From positions 46,169,813 through 46,233,812 of the forward strand of contig CM046855.1 of the NCBI GenBank assembly GCA_025617745.1: a stretch of 64,000 nt of DNA. The letters are read 5' to 3'. The notes beneath the pieces were generated by a model. It did not search any database. It was not told where the DNA came from and saw only the letters and a program-made list of their open reading frames with translations. Below are positions 1 through 12,754 of this stretch, one piece after another. Both the position numbers and the translations under genes were made by a program. The stretch comes from Heliocidaris erythrogramma (taxonomy: Eukaryota; Echinodermata; Echinoidea; Camarodonta; Echinometridae). Position 1 is the first letter of the stretch. The number at the start of each line of letters is the position of its first letter.

Positions 1-81
1 TCACACCACCTTGAACTTCAAGAAAATCACATGATAGAATGTAATCTTCTTTTGACAGCCAGAAGAGGGTTGTCACATGTA

Positions 82-238
82 CAGTGAAACCTGTATATAA
101 AGACCACTCAAGGGAGACATGAAAAGTGGTCTTTATGAGCAAGTGGTCTTTATGTGCAGGTTCCTTTAATACATGTTTCAATGGTAAACAAGAATTGTGG
201 TCGTTATAGACAGGTGGTTGCTAAAGCAGTTTTGACTG
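82..238. mobile_element. Small TA-flanked MITE with CAGTSAAAMCTG ends
   Basis: Begins CAGTGAAACCTG and ends in the near-complement CAGTTTTGACTG, with TA on both sides, as for Tc1/mariner-type target duplications. The interior repeats a GTGGTCTTTAT motif about three times. It interrupts a copy of the gccagaagg palindromic repeat. Confidence 0.6.
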
Positions 239-331
239 TATTTGATTTAACGCTGTTCTGGCTTCAATTTATATTGTATCACCACCTTGAACTTCTAGAA
301 AATCACATGATAGAGTGTATCATCTGTTGAG

Positions 332-386
332 AGCCAGAAGGGTGTTAACTCTATGTTAAATTATATGAATTAATGCCCTTCTGGCT
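332..386. repeat. Palindromic repeat (AGCCAGAAGGG family)
   Basis: Inverted arms AGCCAGAAGGGTGTTAA and TTAATGCCCTTCTGGCT around a short AT core. Related copies occur at 36280-36325 and 62655-62717, so this is an interspersed foldback family. The flanking sequence CACCACCTTGAACTT is also repeated, at 4 and again near 280. Confidence 0.65.
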
Positions 387-398
387 AAGGATTATGAT

Positions 399-722
399 AC
401 AATGTTCTGGTACACAGTGAAAAACATACTTGGGAGGAATGGGAGCGGTGAGCAATTTAGCTCTTGAGAGCTTCAAAAGAGCTCTCTATAAACACTATTT
501 TTAAAAAGCGTTACACCATGTTCTGCTACACGGTGAAAAAACGTACAAGGGAGCAGTGAGCGATTTAGCTCTGGAAAACTTCAAAAGAGTTCTCTATAAA
601 CACTATAAAAAAAACCCCAAAAATATTACACCATCGTTCTGCTACACAGTGATAAACATACGAGGGAGCGGTGAGCGATTTAGCTCTCTAAACCTAAAAA
701 AGAGCTCTTGTTATAAACAAAT
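399..722. repeat. Tandem repeat, about 115 bp x 2.8
   Basis: Three successive copies starting near 399, 513 and 628 share GTTCTGCTACACRGTGA, a GGGAGCGGTGAGCGATTTAG-like core and GAGCTCTCTATAAACAC. Copies differ by substitutions and short A-run changes. The 68-codon frame at 556-762 falls inside and is not a gene. Confidence 0.8.
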
Positions 723-1739
723 AAAATTCATAAAGATCGCTGCAATGAAATCTGGCTATTAAATAAAAAAAAATCTCGGGTAAGCAAAATGGTATTTTTT
801 ACACTGGTGCTACATGATTGTAAGCAAATATTTTAGAGCAAATTGCATTCCATTCAGTAATACTATATGTAAATATTCTGAAGGGTGTTGCAGATTATGA
901 CATATTATAAATGCACATGTATAAATACTGTACTTTTTCATTTATTCTTGCACCTTGTTCTTTAGTGATATACTGCATTTGAAAAATTAGGTGACTGGAG
1001 ATAATTCTATTAAGATTATGATTTATGAACAAGACCTTCATACATATCATCACTAATCATTGGCTATTTAAATCCCTCACGTTCAGATTTTATTATACTA
1101 ATAATTGTATTCACTTTGCAAAGTCTCTGATCAATTGTAGTTTGACTGGTGTGAAATCACCAAGGATAAAGGTATGTTTACACAAGAATGAAGACGTTCA
1201 TAGGAGCGTCACTTCGGGTCAATGTTCATTCACAGATTTTTGTTTTCATTCAGTAAATATAGAGACCTATAATACAACTATACCAAGAATGCATTTTCTT
1301 AAGCAAATTTACATAACCAATACGTGCATGAAATACTACATCGATGGGTGGGTAAAACTTTTTTTTAATTCATGGTATTATGTGAACAAGTTATTTTGGC
1401 TGCAATATAAACTTCTGACTTCACCTGTTGTTTAATTTTCTGTATTAGGTACATTTGTCTTGTGATATTATTTCATTTACTGGAAGATATATTCACATTA
1501 CGAAAAACAGTAATACAGAATTATTAGAGAGACAATCGAAAGTTGTTTTTTCCCCACTTAAAGACAAACTTGATAAATCAATAGATTTCTTCATGGTATG
1601 TGCAAATGAAGAAAGAATGAACGAACAATCTTTGAATTTATTTTCCTCGACCGTGAGAGAATGTTCAAGTCCTTGTTTCCAACGCGCACTATGCGCATAA
1701 TTTGATCACATTGAATAATTTGCACAAACTTGAATTTCT
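723..1739. other. Unassigned intron/intergenic DNA
   Basis: AT-rich. Two open frames (1025-1435 and 1455-1700) show no recognisable motif, codon bias or splice logic. I see no feature here. Confidence 0.4.
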
Positions 1740-2740
1740 CACGTTCAGAATGTCATGTTATCTGCTCAGTATAGCTCTTCATGTAGGCTTATTTTCATAG
1801 GCACTTTGCGATTTACCGGTACTTCACAGTCAGATTGTACTTCTGAATGAATAGAGTGAATACATGTAGCAAAGTGAATTTGCATACAAATTGATATCCA
1901 AATAATGATTTAAAATTCAACATGATCTCCTCAGTATAACTGCATGTACATGTAGGCTTATTTTCATAGGCACTTTGTGCATGGTCTTCTACCACAGTTA
2001 AATTGTACTTTTGAATGAAGAGAGTGAATAGCAGAGTGCCGTTACATGTACTTCAACATTCATATTTTAATTTGAAATTCACCGGTAGATGAAAATTTAA
2101 AATTTAATATTATCTCTTCAGTATACAGTAACTGCATGTAGGATTATTATCTTAGCAACTTTGTGATCTGCTATCGCAGTTGGATTGTGCTTTTGAATGA
2201 ACAAAGTGAATAGCGGAGTGCAGTTGCTTCTACATTTACATCCAAAATAATTTAAAATTGAATATTATCTCCACATTAAAACTGCATGTAGCACTATTTT
2301 CATGGGCATTTTGTGCAGAGTGTAGTTGCTTCAAAATTTACATCCAAATTGTCAATTAAAATGTTACATCAGTATAATTGCACATCATAGGCTCATTTCC
2401 ATAGGCATTTTGTGATCTACTATTACAGTTGGTTTGTGCTTTTGAATGAACAGGGTGAATAGCAGAGAGCATGTTACTCACACATTATAATGGAACATAC
2501 ATGTATATATATCTCCACATTAAAACTGAATGTAGCACTATTTTCTTGGGCATTTTGTGATCTACTATCGCAGTTGGATTGTAGGTTTGAATGAACAGAA
2601 TGAATAGCGTTTACAGTAGTTGCTTCAAAATTTAAATCCAAATTGTCATTTAAAATGTTACATCAGTATAATTGCACGTAGGCTCATTTCCATAGGCACA
2701 TGAACAGAATGAATAGGAGAGTGCAGTTGCTCGCACTTTT
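1740..2740. repeat. Degenerate tandem array, about 7 units of 100-186 bp
   Basis: A recurring block (GTAGGCTTATTTTCATAGGC, then CTTTTGAATGAACAGAGTGA, then AATAGCAGAGTGCAGTTGC) restarts near 1783, 1951, 2137, 2285, 2386, 2531 and 2676. Unequal unit lengths show internal deletions, so the array is old. Confidence 0.75.
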
Positions 2741-5103
2741 ACAACATGAATAATAATCCAAGGCCTGTCTTTGATCAAGACATACTCGTTTGTAATTGCT
2801 TGCTGTTATGTCACAGCACATGTAGCCTGTTCCCACGATTGCTACTTAGGCTGTTAGGCAGTGCACAACCCCTTTGCCAGTGTACATGTATGTCTGTTGT
2901 TCTGGGTAAAGGGAATATGGTTGCGTTCACACATGTCTTGTAGAAAGTTTGAAGGTAGTTGCAAGAGATACATAAATTGTTGGCAGTGTGATGGTGGGGT
3001 TGTAGAAGAGGCCTATTAAGCGTCTGATTGATCGCACAGAACGGAATTCTTAAAGAACACATCACAAGCCCAAACGCTATTATTAGACATGAAGGCCTGT
3101 ATAGCATCAATAATATCAATAGTATGATGCACTATACCAGCACCCTATACATGTAGGTACATGTACATTTACCTTGCTTATAACCCTAGTTTCTCCCCCT
3201 CAAAAATACCTACAATAGTACATTGTGAATAAAAGAATAACAATTGCTGATCTATCCTTGAAGTATATTTTGATGAATGTTGAATAAATACAATGCATGG
3301 TATGGTATGGTCTATGATTGTATAGTTTTGGCATGGCCGTGAGCGATACTTGTACATAGGCGTAGATGATAGCGAGGCAGTGTTGAATATATACAGATAT
3401 TATGAGGCTGAAGAAGTGCTTTGTCCAAGCAACTAATACAGCACACATGTACATGAATATAGTGACCCTGGAATGGAATCATCGCCGCATGAATGCATTT
3501 CAGTTTCGAAGGTGTCATTTATTTAACATTTAGAATGAATAGATGCCGGGAAATATGCCAGTAAGATCATTAAAAATTTATATATTTCTGTAGGAATAAA
3601 TACATCTAAATATATAAATTGAATTGTCTTTTTCCCCATGCCTGTAGGTCCTCTGAACAGAAGCCTATTAATTCTATTTGAATGTAACTAGTTATTTTAC
3701 TGTCATTCATCAAAGAAACAAAGGCCTGATGTAATTGAGTTATGAGCAAGTCTGGGTGAAGGTCATGACAAGGTGATGAACATAATTCTATGCTGTATAC
3801 ATGTATATTTTATAGAGGAAAGGTCATTAACAATATATGCCTCCACGCCAATGATCATTACAGTGAATATATGATTAGCAGGTTTGGTAATATCAGCAAG
3901 AAATGGAATATTAAAAGGTCACACTGAACAGCATTATTATCAGGCAATGGAGCAGACTAAAAATTATTTCACCATCTGTAAAGCGCAATGTGTGGCATGA
4001 CTTGTCATTTAGCATATAAACCCTTTACTTAATCCACTGTTATTATTTAAATTGCAGTATCTAAAACATGACATATTTGCGTACAAGAGCTTAAACAGAT
4101 GTCTTGATTATGCAAAAATATTATGCTTTTAGATAATGTTGACTTCCATCATTGGGACTGCAGTATCTAAGGTCGTGCTTATCATCTTTCCCCAGTTTGA
4201 AACGGCTTTCCAAAAGCCCTTTCCAAAGCCCTTTCCAAAGCCCTTTGGAAACGGCTTTCAAAATATGTTGCGTTTATCATCTCATCGACAAGTCGAAAAC
4301 CGACGTTGTCACTGCGCAGATGCATTGCGCAGTTTGACCTGAGGAGAAGGGGTCTATACGGCCCGCGCTTTTTTGTTTTGGCTATCGCTAGTATAGTGCA
4401 GCGTACGTAGCTAGTGTACTCTGTGGAAACACGTCCGTATAAAGTCGTTTCAAAACAGCTTTGAGTTTATCTCGCTTCGGAAACCTGTTTCGGAAAGCAC
4501 AAATTTGCGACTTTCAAAAAGGCTGTCCGAACCCCATAATCAAAACAGCTTTGCGTTTATCATCTCTAAAAAATTCACTGAAACCCTTTGGAAAACCTGT
4601 TTCTGCCGAAAGAAAGAGTTGATAAACGCACCCTAAAACAAATCAGATTTGTTTACAAGATGGAGCTTGTACAGATATCTCATGAAGCTTTGATTTCAAG
4701 CATAAAAATGCATTAACTGCTTCATGGCATGAATTGCATAGCCTCGAAAGCAATATGTGCTTGTTATCTCCTCACCGGCATATATTCATGGCTGAGCAAT
4801 GAGGCATGGTAGATAGCACCAGCATATGTTGTGTCTAGCCCGGACCAATCTACACTGTTTGTAATTTAAAGAGACTTAGTCTAACCTCCAAAGCAAAGTT
4901 GTGGTTGTTTCAAGAGCAGTTAAAGCAAGAACAAAAGTATTTATATTCCCTTTAATTTCAGATCATATTATCCCAAAACGTATGAACAGTTTCAGTTTGC
5001 CTCATTGAAAATTAACAATGATGTGTTGTATTTTTATACATATTATTGTGTAGTTTTAACATCTTAATCCATCTTCAGTAGATGTAAACTTGTTGATTTG
5101 GAT
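2741..5103. other. Unassigned DNA with short CCAAAGCCCTTT repeat
   Basis: No gene recognised. A short direct repeat of CCAAAGCCCTTT with a following inverted GGAAACGGCTTT lies at 4205-4255. Phrases such as GTTTATCATCTC recur around 4266 and 4555, which suggests an old foldback element whose ends I cannot fix. Confidence 0.35.
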
Positions 5104-5247
5104 CTGGGGAGCGTTTCATCAAGCGTTTTGTCAGTGATTTTTTTACAGACAGCTGTTATAAGCTACTGAAATCCTTGCATCATATTGGCTGAGAGCAAAT
5201 TTGTCAGTAAAAATCACTGACAAGACACTTGATGAAATGCTCCCCAG
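5104..5247. mobile_element. 144-bp palindromic MITE, family 1 copy 1
   Basis: Inverted ends CTGGGGAGCGTTTCATCAAG and CTTGATGAAATGCTCCCCAG, with inner complementary arms (GTCAGTGATTTTT / AAAAATCACTGAC). The core reads AAGCTACTGAAATCCTTGCA and TATTGGCTGAGAGCAAATT. Closely related copies sit at 33111-33252 and 45286-45430. Confidence 0.85.
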
Positions 5248-5646
5248 GACCAGTACTTCATCCACAAAAGTATTGTTGTTGTTACTATTGTTTTTATTAT
5301 TTTTGTCATGATTATTATTATTCAACCATGTTTCTTTTGAAGTTGCATGGAGAGTAATGACTGCACCTTGGCTTCATCTGTGAGCTGGATAAATTAAAAA
5401 GCTAGCAAGCTGTCTCATGGAAAATATACCAAAGAGAGCATAGTTCCCGAAGGTCAGACTAACCATATGTATAGTCGGTATGGACTCATTCGTATGTGTG
5501 GTTGGTTGGTGTTGTTAGCTAGCAGCAGGGCCTTGGTAGATGAATATCAGTGCGGTTCATACAGCCGTTATGTAATTAGATTGGAGGGACTTCAGGGATC
5601 TCTCTTGAAGGTGAATCCTATAGAGTGTGTTCTACAAGGTTCTACT

Positions 5647-5830
5647 GGGCGTTGTGGCGTGCGCCTGTAATCCAGCTACCAGTGGAAGTTATAAACTGAT
5701 TCAGCGGACCCAGGTTCGAGACTGAGTCACGTCTTTCGGATGGTGACGTTAAAGGTCGGTCCCAGACGTAAATAATCATATCTGATTGATACACGTCTGT
5801 AAAAACCCAATTACACACAATTACACACAT
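5647..5830 (+). mobile_element. SINE-like element with 7SL/Alu-like head
   Basis: 5647-5679 closely resembles the conserved Alu-domain start of 7SL RNA (GGGCG..GTGGCG..GCCTGTAATC.AGCTAC). A pol III B-box GGTTCGAGAC lies at 5713-5722. The 3' part has the GACGTTAAAGGTCGGTCCC block (5745-5763) seen in many invertebrate SINE tails, and the end is a short CTGTAAAAA / ATTACACACA repeat. A SINE call is well supported; descent of the head from 7SL is inference from a ~33-nt match. Confidence 0.6.
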
Positions 5831-8489
5831 ATAGCACTATACACACAAGAGGAAACATTGTATAAAGAAGTGTTCCATAAAGAGATGAAATCACCTATGA
5901 TAACTGTACAATGAAAGGGGCAGACACACGGATAAGAATGTCATATTAGAAATGTCTTTGGCAAGAAACTACATGTAGTTATAGGGAGATGTGTGGAGTT
6001 TTATATGATGCACCACGCGGTACCCCGGTGTAGCGTTGTACCCTGGGGTACCACGTTGTGTAGCGCCATCTCACGTCCACTCGAGTACAACCCCAGAGTT
6101 ATGAATGCAGTGCGTATACGTAGTCACAATGCATGTTAACAGGGCAGTGTTATTATGCATGGTGTGCATGCACTGTATGTACTGCTGCTCGCGCGCTAGC
6201 TGCTAGCAGCCCTCACAAGCGCAGTGGCTATAGCGTTAGCTCCCGCGGCTTTAGAACTTGATTTTATTTCACTTCTTCCTAAAAAACTTCATCGTTACTA
6301 TATTTTAGCCGTCAAACTTTCAAACTTAGAAAATGGTGGAAGGTAATGGTGGATACGGAAATTTACTGTAAGGGAAAGGACGTAAAAGACGGAAGATTCC
6401 AAGGAAAGAGAAAGTTGAAAGAGCACGATATCGTGCAATACAGAAGTAGGGGGACGAGCAGGCCGCTGATCTGTGTACATGGTAGCGGTTTTTAGGAAGG
6501 CGAGTAACGGGGGGAGAAGGAGCAGGCTGATGGTGTTATTATGACACTGCTGGCCCAATCCCTCTCTCAAATCGAAGAAATAGAAATCAATAATAGAATA
6601 ATTACTCACAACAACAATGAATTTGAGAAAAATACATGACTTACAGGATGTTTTACAAGAACATGGGACACAATTGAATGTTGAGAAAATCACACCAAAA
6701 TAATTTCCCACTTTTTGGTAACCCAGGGTACAGCCCTAAAAAAAAATTAAATAATTCAAAAAAATGGCCGATTTTTATTTGGTACCCCAGGGTACCATTT
6801 ATGTCATCATATGATGCATTGTGTTTCCATCAGTGTATGCCTGGTGCATTACTCTAATGTACATATGAAATGACAGGTGGCAAGTCATTAACTGAGCCCT
6901 TGTGATGAGCCTTGCCCAGTTATATGGTTATTATGCAATACAAGGTTCTCATTGGTGATAGACCCTGTTTCTTTATTGAGTTTTCATTTTAAAGAAATGT
7001 TCAGTCCTTTGTTCTGCAATGTGATGTTAATACAATTGTCATGTTGGGATCGTATAGGTTACAGATTTAGGTGTCTTGAGTATAGAGAGTCTCATACAAC
7101 AGTAATGATGATGCAGTGACGAGATCATATAACATCATAAAATGTGGGAATGTGGGAATGGGAGTTGGAGGGGGCTTGTATTGAAAACTATTACATAACA
7201 CAATGTTCAGTCATGACAAATGGGACTTTATTGTATAGCTGTATAGTTATGGTATAAAAATTCATTCAGTTTGGCTCATCTGAAAGAGCAGATAGTGCTT
7301 GTCTGGTGTGGAAGCATACTGTACTGGGGTCTTTATTTGCTGCATGAAGCAGATTGACCTGGAAGATTATCTCTTTAAAAAGATTATTCCAAGGAAAAAC
7401 TTGATTTGTTATTCCATGAAATAACGGTTTATGATAATCCTTTATGATTAATTAATTGTCATAAATTATGGTAACGGCCAGCTTTGTCTAACTTTTGCTT
7501 TTTATTGGCTCCATTTACTGAATGTATACTGTAATGGGATGGGGAAGGGATGGGGGAGAGGTGATTATCTAAGGGGGTAATTATTCAGGGGTTGTTGTCC
7601 CAGAATGGTAGTCTGGGTGGAGAGGGGGTGTTGGATGTCCAGAAATTTGATTGAACTATTACGATATGTCCACAGCTGTGCAGACAGGTTTTCATTTTAT
7701 TCAGAATGGATATATGCAAGGACTTAGAACTTTATTTGATTAAAGATGCATATCCAATTTGTTTAACTGGAACATTCTCGAAGTAGTTAGAATGATGCCC
7801 ATCAACATTTGTGATCTATAGACTGTGGGATAGTGTTATAGCATGTGGGGGATATTGGCAGAAATAACACATGGCTGAGAAACACCGCATCCATTCTTCT
7901 CTGTATTTGACGCATGCATCCATTAGTATTGCTTCATGAACTCTGTAAATATCTGGAGCAGTTCTAACCTGCACATGGTAGATATTGCCTTGATGTGAAG
8001 CAAAATGAAGAAATTATGAAGCATTAGTTACGGCTGATTACTGTGGTGACCTTTGAAGTGACATGTTTTGGCTGTCTTCCCAAGGTATGAACTTCAACTC
8101 AACTCACCACCTCTCTCTGTGGAAGACTCTGACTGGGTGTCAACATAGGCACCCATAAATATAAAGCATACAAGGAATGATGAAAATATTGTATCATCAT
8201 CACATGGCAGCTGATTGATTCATGGCTTTAAGACAATCCACAGTACTTTTCAAGGTCATAGGATTTGTGGAAATGTACCCTTTCTTGGTGCATCTATGTA
8301 GTCTCAGCCCACAGAGTTGATATATTTCTTAGAAATCAAGTCAAACGTCTTTCAGTAGCTGGAAGGTTTTAAAGAGGGCCAAGTAATTTTTAGTTATTAG
8401 TGTTAGTTCTTTTTATAACTGATAGTCGTTTGGCCATCTTTCTTGATGGCTAGACTTGCACTCGTCTTTGGTAGATATAGACTGGGTGT
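5831..8489. other. Unassigned DNA with KpnI-type palindromes
   Basis: GGTACCCCAGGGTACC-like palindromes lie at 6020-6050 and 6780-6797 and could be the ends of a decayed ~0.8 kb foldback element; I could not prove boundaries. The minus-strand frame 6298-6711 has no recognisable domain. Nothing else seen. Confidence 0.35.
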
Positions 8490-8820
8490 TGAGAGTGGCA
8501 CAGAGAGAGAGAGAGAGAGTGAATGAGGTGGGATACAAAGGAACTAGGAAGATTAAATACCAAATTAATAAGAAAATTAACGTAGGACAGAGATAATAAG
8601 AATGAGAAAAATGTAGATAGATAAATTGGTAAAGAGGAAGAAGGGGTAAAGTATAAAAGACAAAAGGGGTAGAGAGGATGATAAAGAGGGGTGGATATGA
8701 AGGAGTTGTGAAAACAAGATACCGGTAAAGGGGAAGGATACATTAAAGAAAGTCAGTGAAAGACAGACTTGATAAAGAAAATACTCAGAGAGAGAGAGAG
8801 AGAGAGAGGACTGGGATATA
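8490..8820. repeat. Purine-rich (GA)n tract
   Basis: GA microsatellite cores at 8502-8519 and 8788-8808 with degenerate GGA/AAG sequence between. The Ser/Leu-rich minus-strand frame here is a by-product of the low complexity. Confidence 0.7.
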
Positions 8821-8869
8821 CCTGGTAAACATCCCTAGACAAGGAGATGAACCATGTTGAGTAGATACA

Positions 8870-9215
8870 ATCATTGGCAGATCCTTTGGAAGAAAAGTAT
8901 GCATTTTGACAAAGGATCTGCCCTTTTGTCGATAGTACCCCCCCCCCCCTTTAGAATGAAACCCTTTTTTCTTTTTGCTTGTCAGAGAATTATGGAGGGA
9001 AACAGGACCCCATAACCCCCCCCCCCCCACTGAGTGAATTTTTGGAGGTCTGGTGAAATTTGTCCCCACCCCCCCCCCCCCCCCCCCCACACACACTGAG
9101 CGACTTTTCGAGAAGCTGGCAAGACCCCAATAATACGGGTATACCTTTTCCAAAAGTTGACAAATCTGCATTTGTGCGCCCCCTTATACTAAATGCAGGA
9201 TCCGCCCCTGGATAC
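8870..9215. repeat. Poly-C interspersed repeat, copy 1
   Basis: Alternates long C runs (8940, 9017, 9067) with CACTGAGCGACTTTTCGAGA and TTTGCTTGTCAGAGAATTAT-type phrases, and ends in AGGATCCGCCCCTGG. The same phrases recur at 10015-10170 and 20185-20530, so it is a repeat family. The Gly/Pro frames on either strand are not genes. Confidence 0.65.
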
Positions 9216-10970
9216 AATCATACATTCCTTCTTCCAAGGACCATGCAGACATTTGGCCTATACTTCTCAACCCATGTGTAGAATTTTCTTGTCGCAACCA
9301 ATCAGGCTCTCTAAATATCTTCCTGTAGGCTGACATCTGCTTCCGTAAATCAAGAGGGAAAATACCTGATCAGGTATGAGATAATGTGGCTCTGCATGAG
9401 AGAGAGAGAGAGAGGGGGGGGGGGGGGGGGGAGAGAGAGAGAAAGAGATAGTGATAGTGATTAGTGAGAAATAATTAGGGGGAAATAGCAGTTACAGTAT
9501 ATGAATGGACATATTATATTATTATCATTGATATTATTTTTAATTGGTGATACAAAAGATGAATGGCATGAAAGATCCTCGAGACAAATTTAGTGTAAAG
9601 GTAGTCCTTTATTTAGTGGTATTTTTCTACTTAACCTACATTGTAGCTTGCAATCAATTGGGTTTCTTTTTAATTTAAATTTTTTGTTGTTTTTGTTGTT
9701 TTGTTGTTTTTGTTGTTGTTTTTTATTGGGGGGGGGGGGGTCTTTCTGATGATTAATGGAGTGTTGGATAAGCTATAGGGTATGTGTTGAAGAGCTCATT
9801 ACATTGTTGTCATCGTGGATTAATCATGTGAGTGTTGGGAATATTATGAGCATCAATTTATCATACAACCACAGCGTGGATGTTATTGATGGAGCTATGT
9901 TGATGATGATGATGGAGTCGTCAAACAGGGGCACTGCTAATACAAAGTCACATGTGTACATCCCTGTAGTATGCCTATCAGAGATGAGTAGGCTTTGATT
10001 ATGTATGAGTATAGTGGCAGATTTTTTTTTTTGCCTGATGTGTCCCCTCCCCTTTGAATCCCAAGTGGCATACCTCAAGTACTTATTTCCCACATTTGTT
10101 TGCTTGTCAGAAAATTTTTCTGAATATGTGCCTCCTCTTTTTTTTTCAAAGTCCTGGATCTGCCCCTGTTTCAGAATACTTGGAAATTGAAGTCTTTAAG
10201 TTCTGATAACTATTAAAACAATGACTTTACAGAATATGGAAAAGAAAATTAAGTATACAAATAAATGATATTTGCTGAGCTGAATAAAATTACTTACATT
10301 GATTTGCCAAGCCTTCATCGCTGGCATTGGGGCTAGCTCAGTAGTTTCGCAAAATAAAATGATTTTTTTTTCAAGTGTAGTATACAGGAAAAACTTTCAA
10401 CAATTCTTGTTGATCATCTAATTAGTAAGTAAAATTCATCTTTAAAAAAATACAAAATAAAAATGTATATAGAATTAGAATGGTCACTAATAAATTCATC
10501 AAAACATTCAATTTGAATGCCTCTCTCTGACATGTTAAGGCAATAATATGCACCTATTGTGTATACATTAAACTCTTCTTGTAAAGTTACTCTCCTTGTA
10601 AAAACCTTTGAAAATGCTTAGACATTGATTAATTTGTTATCTTTTGTTTTATCTTTGTGAAAATTTAAATCAATTGTATACTGGATACTTCAACAACAAA
10701 ATTCCTGAAGTTTTGTTGATAATGATAGAGAATTTATAAAAGATTTTGAAAGTTTAATTCTTGGGGTTTTTTTTACACCCTGTAGAAGTGGTGTTGTTCC
10801 AAAAGCAAAAGCAAAGCTTGAATTGGGTAGGCCTAAACAGTACATAGAAATATACAACAAAAACTTCAAAAATACAAAATGATTAAGTGGCAAGACTAAA
10901 TAAATAGTCTTGAAATGTATCGCAAACTTTAAAAGATATATACCGGATGAAATAAAATAGAATGAAAAAT
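9216..10970. other. Unassigned DNA with simple repeats and a poly-C repeat fragment
   Basis: Contains (GA)n/G-run at 9398-9448, a TTTTTGTTGTT repeat at 9680-9725 and a G run at 9728-9740. A partial copy of the poly-C repeat family (TTTGCTTGTCAGAAAATTTT ... CTGGATCTGCCCCTG) lies at 10015-10170. No gene seen. Confidence 0.5.
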
Positions 10971-12754
10971 AACTAGAATTTAATTCGTCATGAGGACGAA
11001 TTAGGTGGTCTGTCCTTCAATTTGTACGATCATGATTGTAATCAGGATGATCATAATAATGGGGAAATACTAAACTGAAGATAGGATGTCAAGAATGCCA
11101 TGAATGGAGATGCTTCTTGAGGACGGGAATGTAGCAAAATGTGTAACGGTCATTGTAAAATGATTATGGTGATGATGATAATGGTGATTATGATGATTAT
11201 AATGATATATGATGGCGATGATATAATAGCGATGATGATCATGACGGTGATGATAATAATGATGATGATACAGGATACTTGGCAGATTAACCCTTAGCTC
11301 TAATACAGGACAGGAAATCACAATTTCCATAGGGTTGTACACAAAACTACTGCACACTACTTTCTAATAGACATAATACGGAAAATAAGGCAGTTTATTA
11401 CATGATTTTTTATGTTATACTAGTCGAAGAGGATGGTAAAATGACAGGCAAAAAGAAGCAAAAAAAAAATTTGTTATGGACCCACCGGGGATCGAACCTG
11501 GGTCACCGGAATGGGAGGCAAGTGCTTTGACCAATAGACCAAAATATTTCCCATAGAGATAACACGTAAACGAAAACGGGATTCTCAAATCCCATTTTGT
11601 ACTGAAAAATTGGGCATGATCCCGACATCTGATCAAAAATTGGAGACCACACTTGTAAAAGCTTATAGTCTCAGCTACAACATATTAAAATCTGGAAGAA
11701 AATAGACCAAAAATAACTGAGATACTGCTCAGAGAACGATGTCATGTAGATTCATGATTCGAAAAAAAAATCATCTTCCATAGACATAACACGCAAATAG
11801 GGAGAATTCTGACATGGCATCTTGCATTGAAAATTTCAGTGTGATGACGTCATCAAAATGAAAAATGGTGGGAACTGATCTGGTAGAGAATTGTCTCAGC
11901 TATAACATATCAAAATTTGGAAGAAAATCGACCACCTATTACTGAAATATTATCAAAAGAATACAAAAATGATGACATAATTTTTTGAAAATCACTTTTT
12001 TGAGTTCATATGCAAATATGATGACGTTAGAACATGAGATCGGCAAAAATTCTACATGAATTCATATCTACAACTCACAGGCTTTCAGAATATGTAAATA
12101 AATTGGGGGGTTTCCGCCCCTTCTGAGGAGCTATGGCGAATTCTAGATTGGCATGTTTTTACCACTTTTTGCATTAGAATGCCCTTTGACGTGCGCACAA
12201 ATTTGAAAGTTTGATGCGCGCGTACAACATTATGGAAGGTCGAGAATGACTGTAAATAGTTGGAAATTGTCAAGAATAGTATCAGGAAGATGAAACATGC
12301 GAAAAAATGGCGTTTTTACGTTCTCTACGCGCTGTGCGCGCGCATAACGCGCGCGCGGACGCGCACGGACAGGAAATTTTAAAATGCGTAAAATGTCCTG
12401 AACCATACCCTAATTTGATTAAAAAGTGATTTGGAGCATTTTTTAATTTTGACGCGCGCGTACGTGCGCGTCATGATGCGCGCACGGATTTTAATGACAT
12501 TTTATGTTGACCCTTGACCTGAAGTTCATGTGTGTCAAATATGGTTTATTTTTGATGACTCGTTATGAAGATATGATTGATAATGTGATTTCACAAAATG
12601 GCGCCTGGATGACGTCACGATGACCTGATGACCTTGAAATAGATACCCGAGCTTGACCTGATAGGTCCTCATGACTGTAGAGATTTTGATAAAAATTGAC
12701 TCAGCCGATATTGAGGAATCATGGTAACAAGAAAGTGGTGGAAAAATAAAAATA
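10971..12754. repeat. Tandem TIR element, unit 1 (1.8 kb)
   Basis: Starts with hairpin TAATTCGTC-ATGAG-GACGAATTA (10981-11003) running into AGGTGGTCTGTC. It then carries a GAT/ATG trinucleotide tract (about 11160-11270), a tRNA-like block (11477-11552), CRE-like TGACGTCA sites and GCGC-rich palindromes (12320-12485). Its 3' terminal hairpin is missing where unit 2 abuts. Confidence 0.85.
11477..11552 (-). tRNA. tRNA-Gly(CCC)-like pseudo-tRNA, copy 1
   Basis: Minus strand: A-box-like TGGTCTATTGG, loop CTCCCAT (CCC anticodon), perfect B-box GGTTCGATCCC and a 3' GGTGGGTCCA. A run of ten T follows within about 8 nt, a pol III terminator. The anticodon stem is mismatched and the 5' acceptor strand does not pair, so it is tRNA-derived rather than a working tRNA. 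Confidence 0.6.

Noticed and set aside
1025..1435. 136-codon plus-strand frame
   Set aside because: No conserved motif and no calpain N-terminal signature; chance frame.
6298..6711. 137-codon minus-strand frame
   Set aside because: No recognisable domain, no splice context, AT-rich and near palindromic repeats.
8785..9281. Gly-rich and Pro-rich frames
   Set aside because: Caused by long C/G runs in an interspersed repeat.
10981..11012. Hammerhead ribozyme at the start hairpin of the tandem units
   Set aside because: GAGGACGAA resembles part of a hammerhead, but the CTGATGA core and the third stem are absent; it reads as a simple hairpin.
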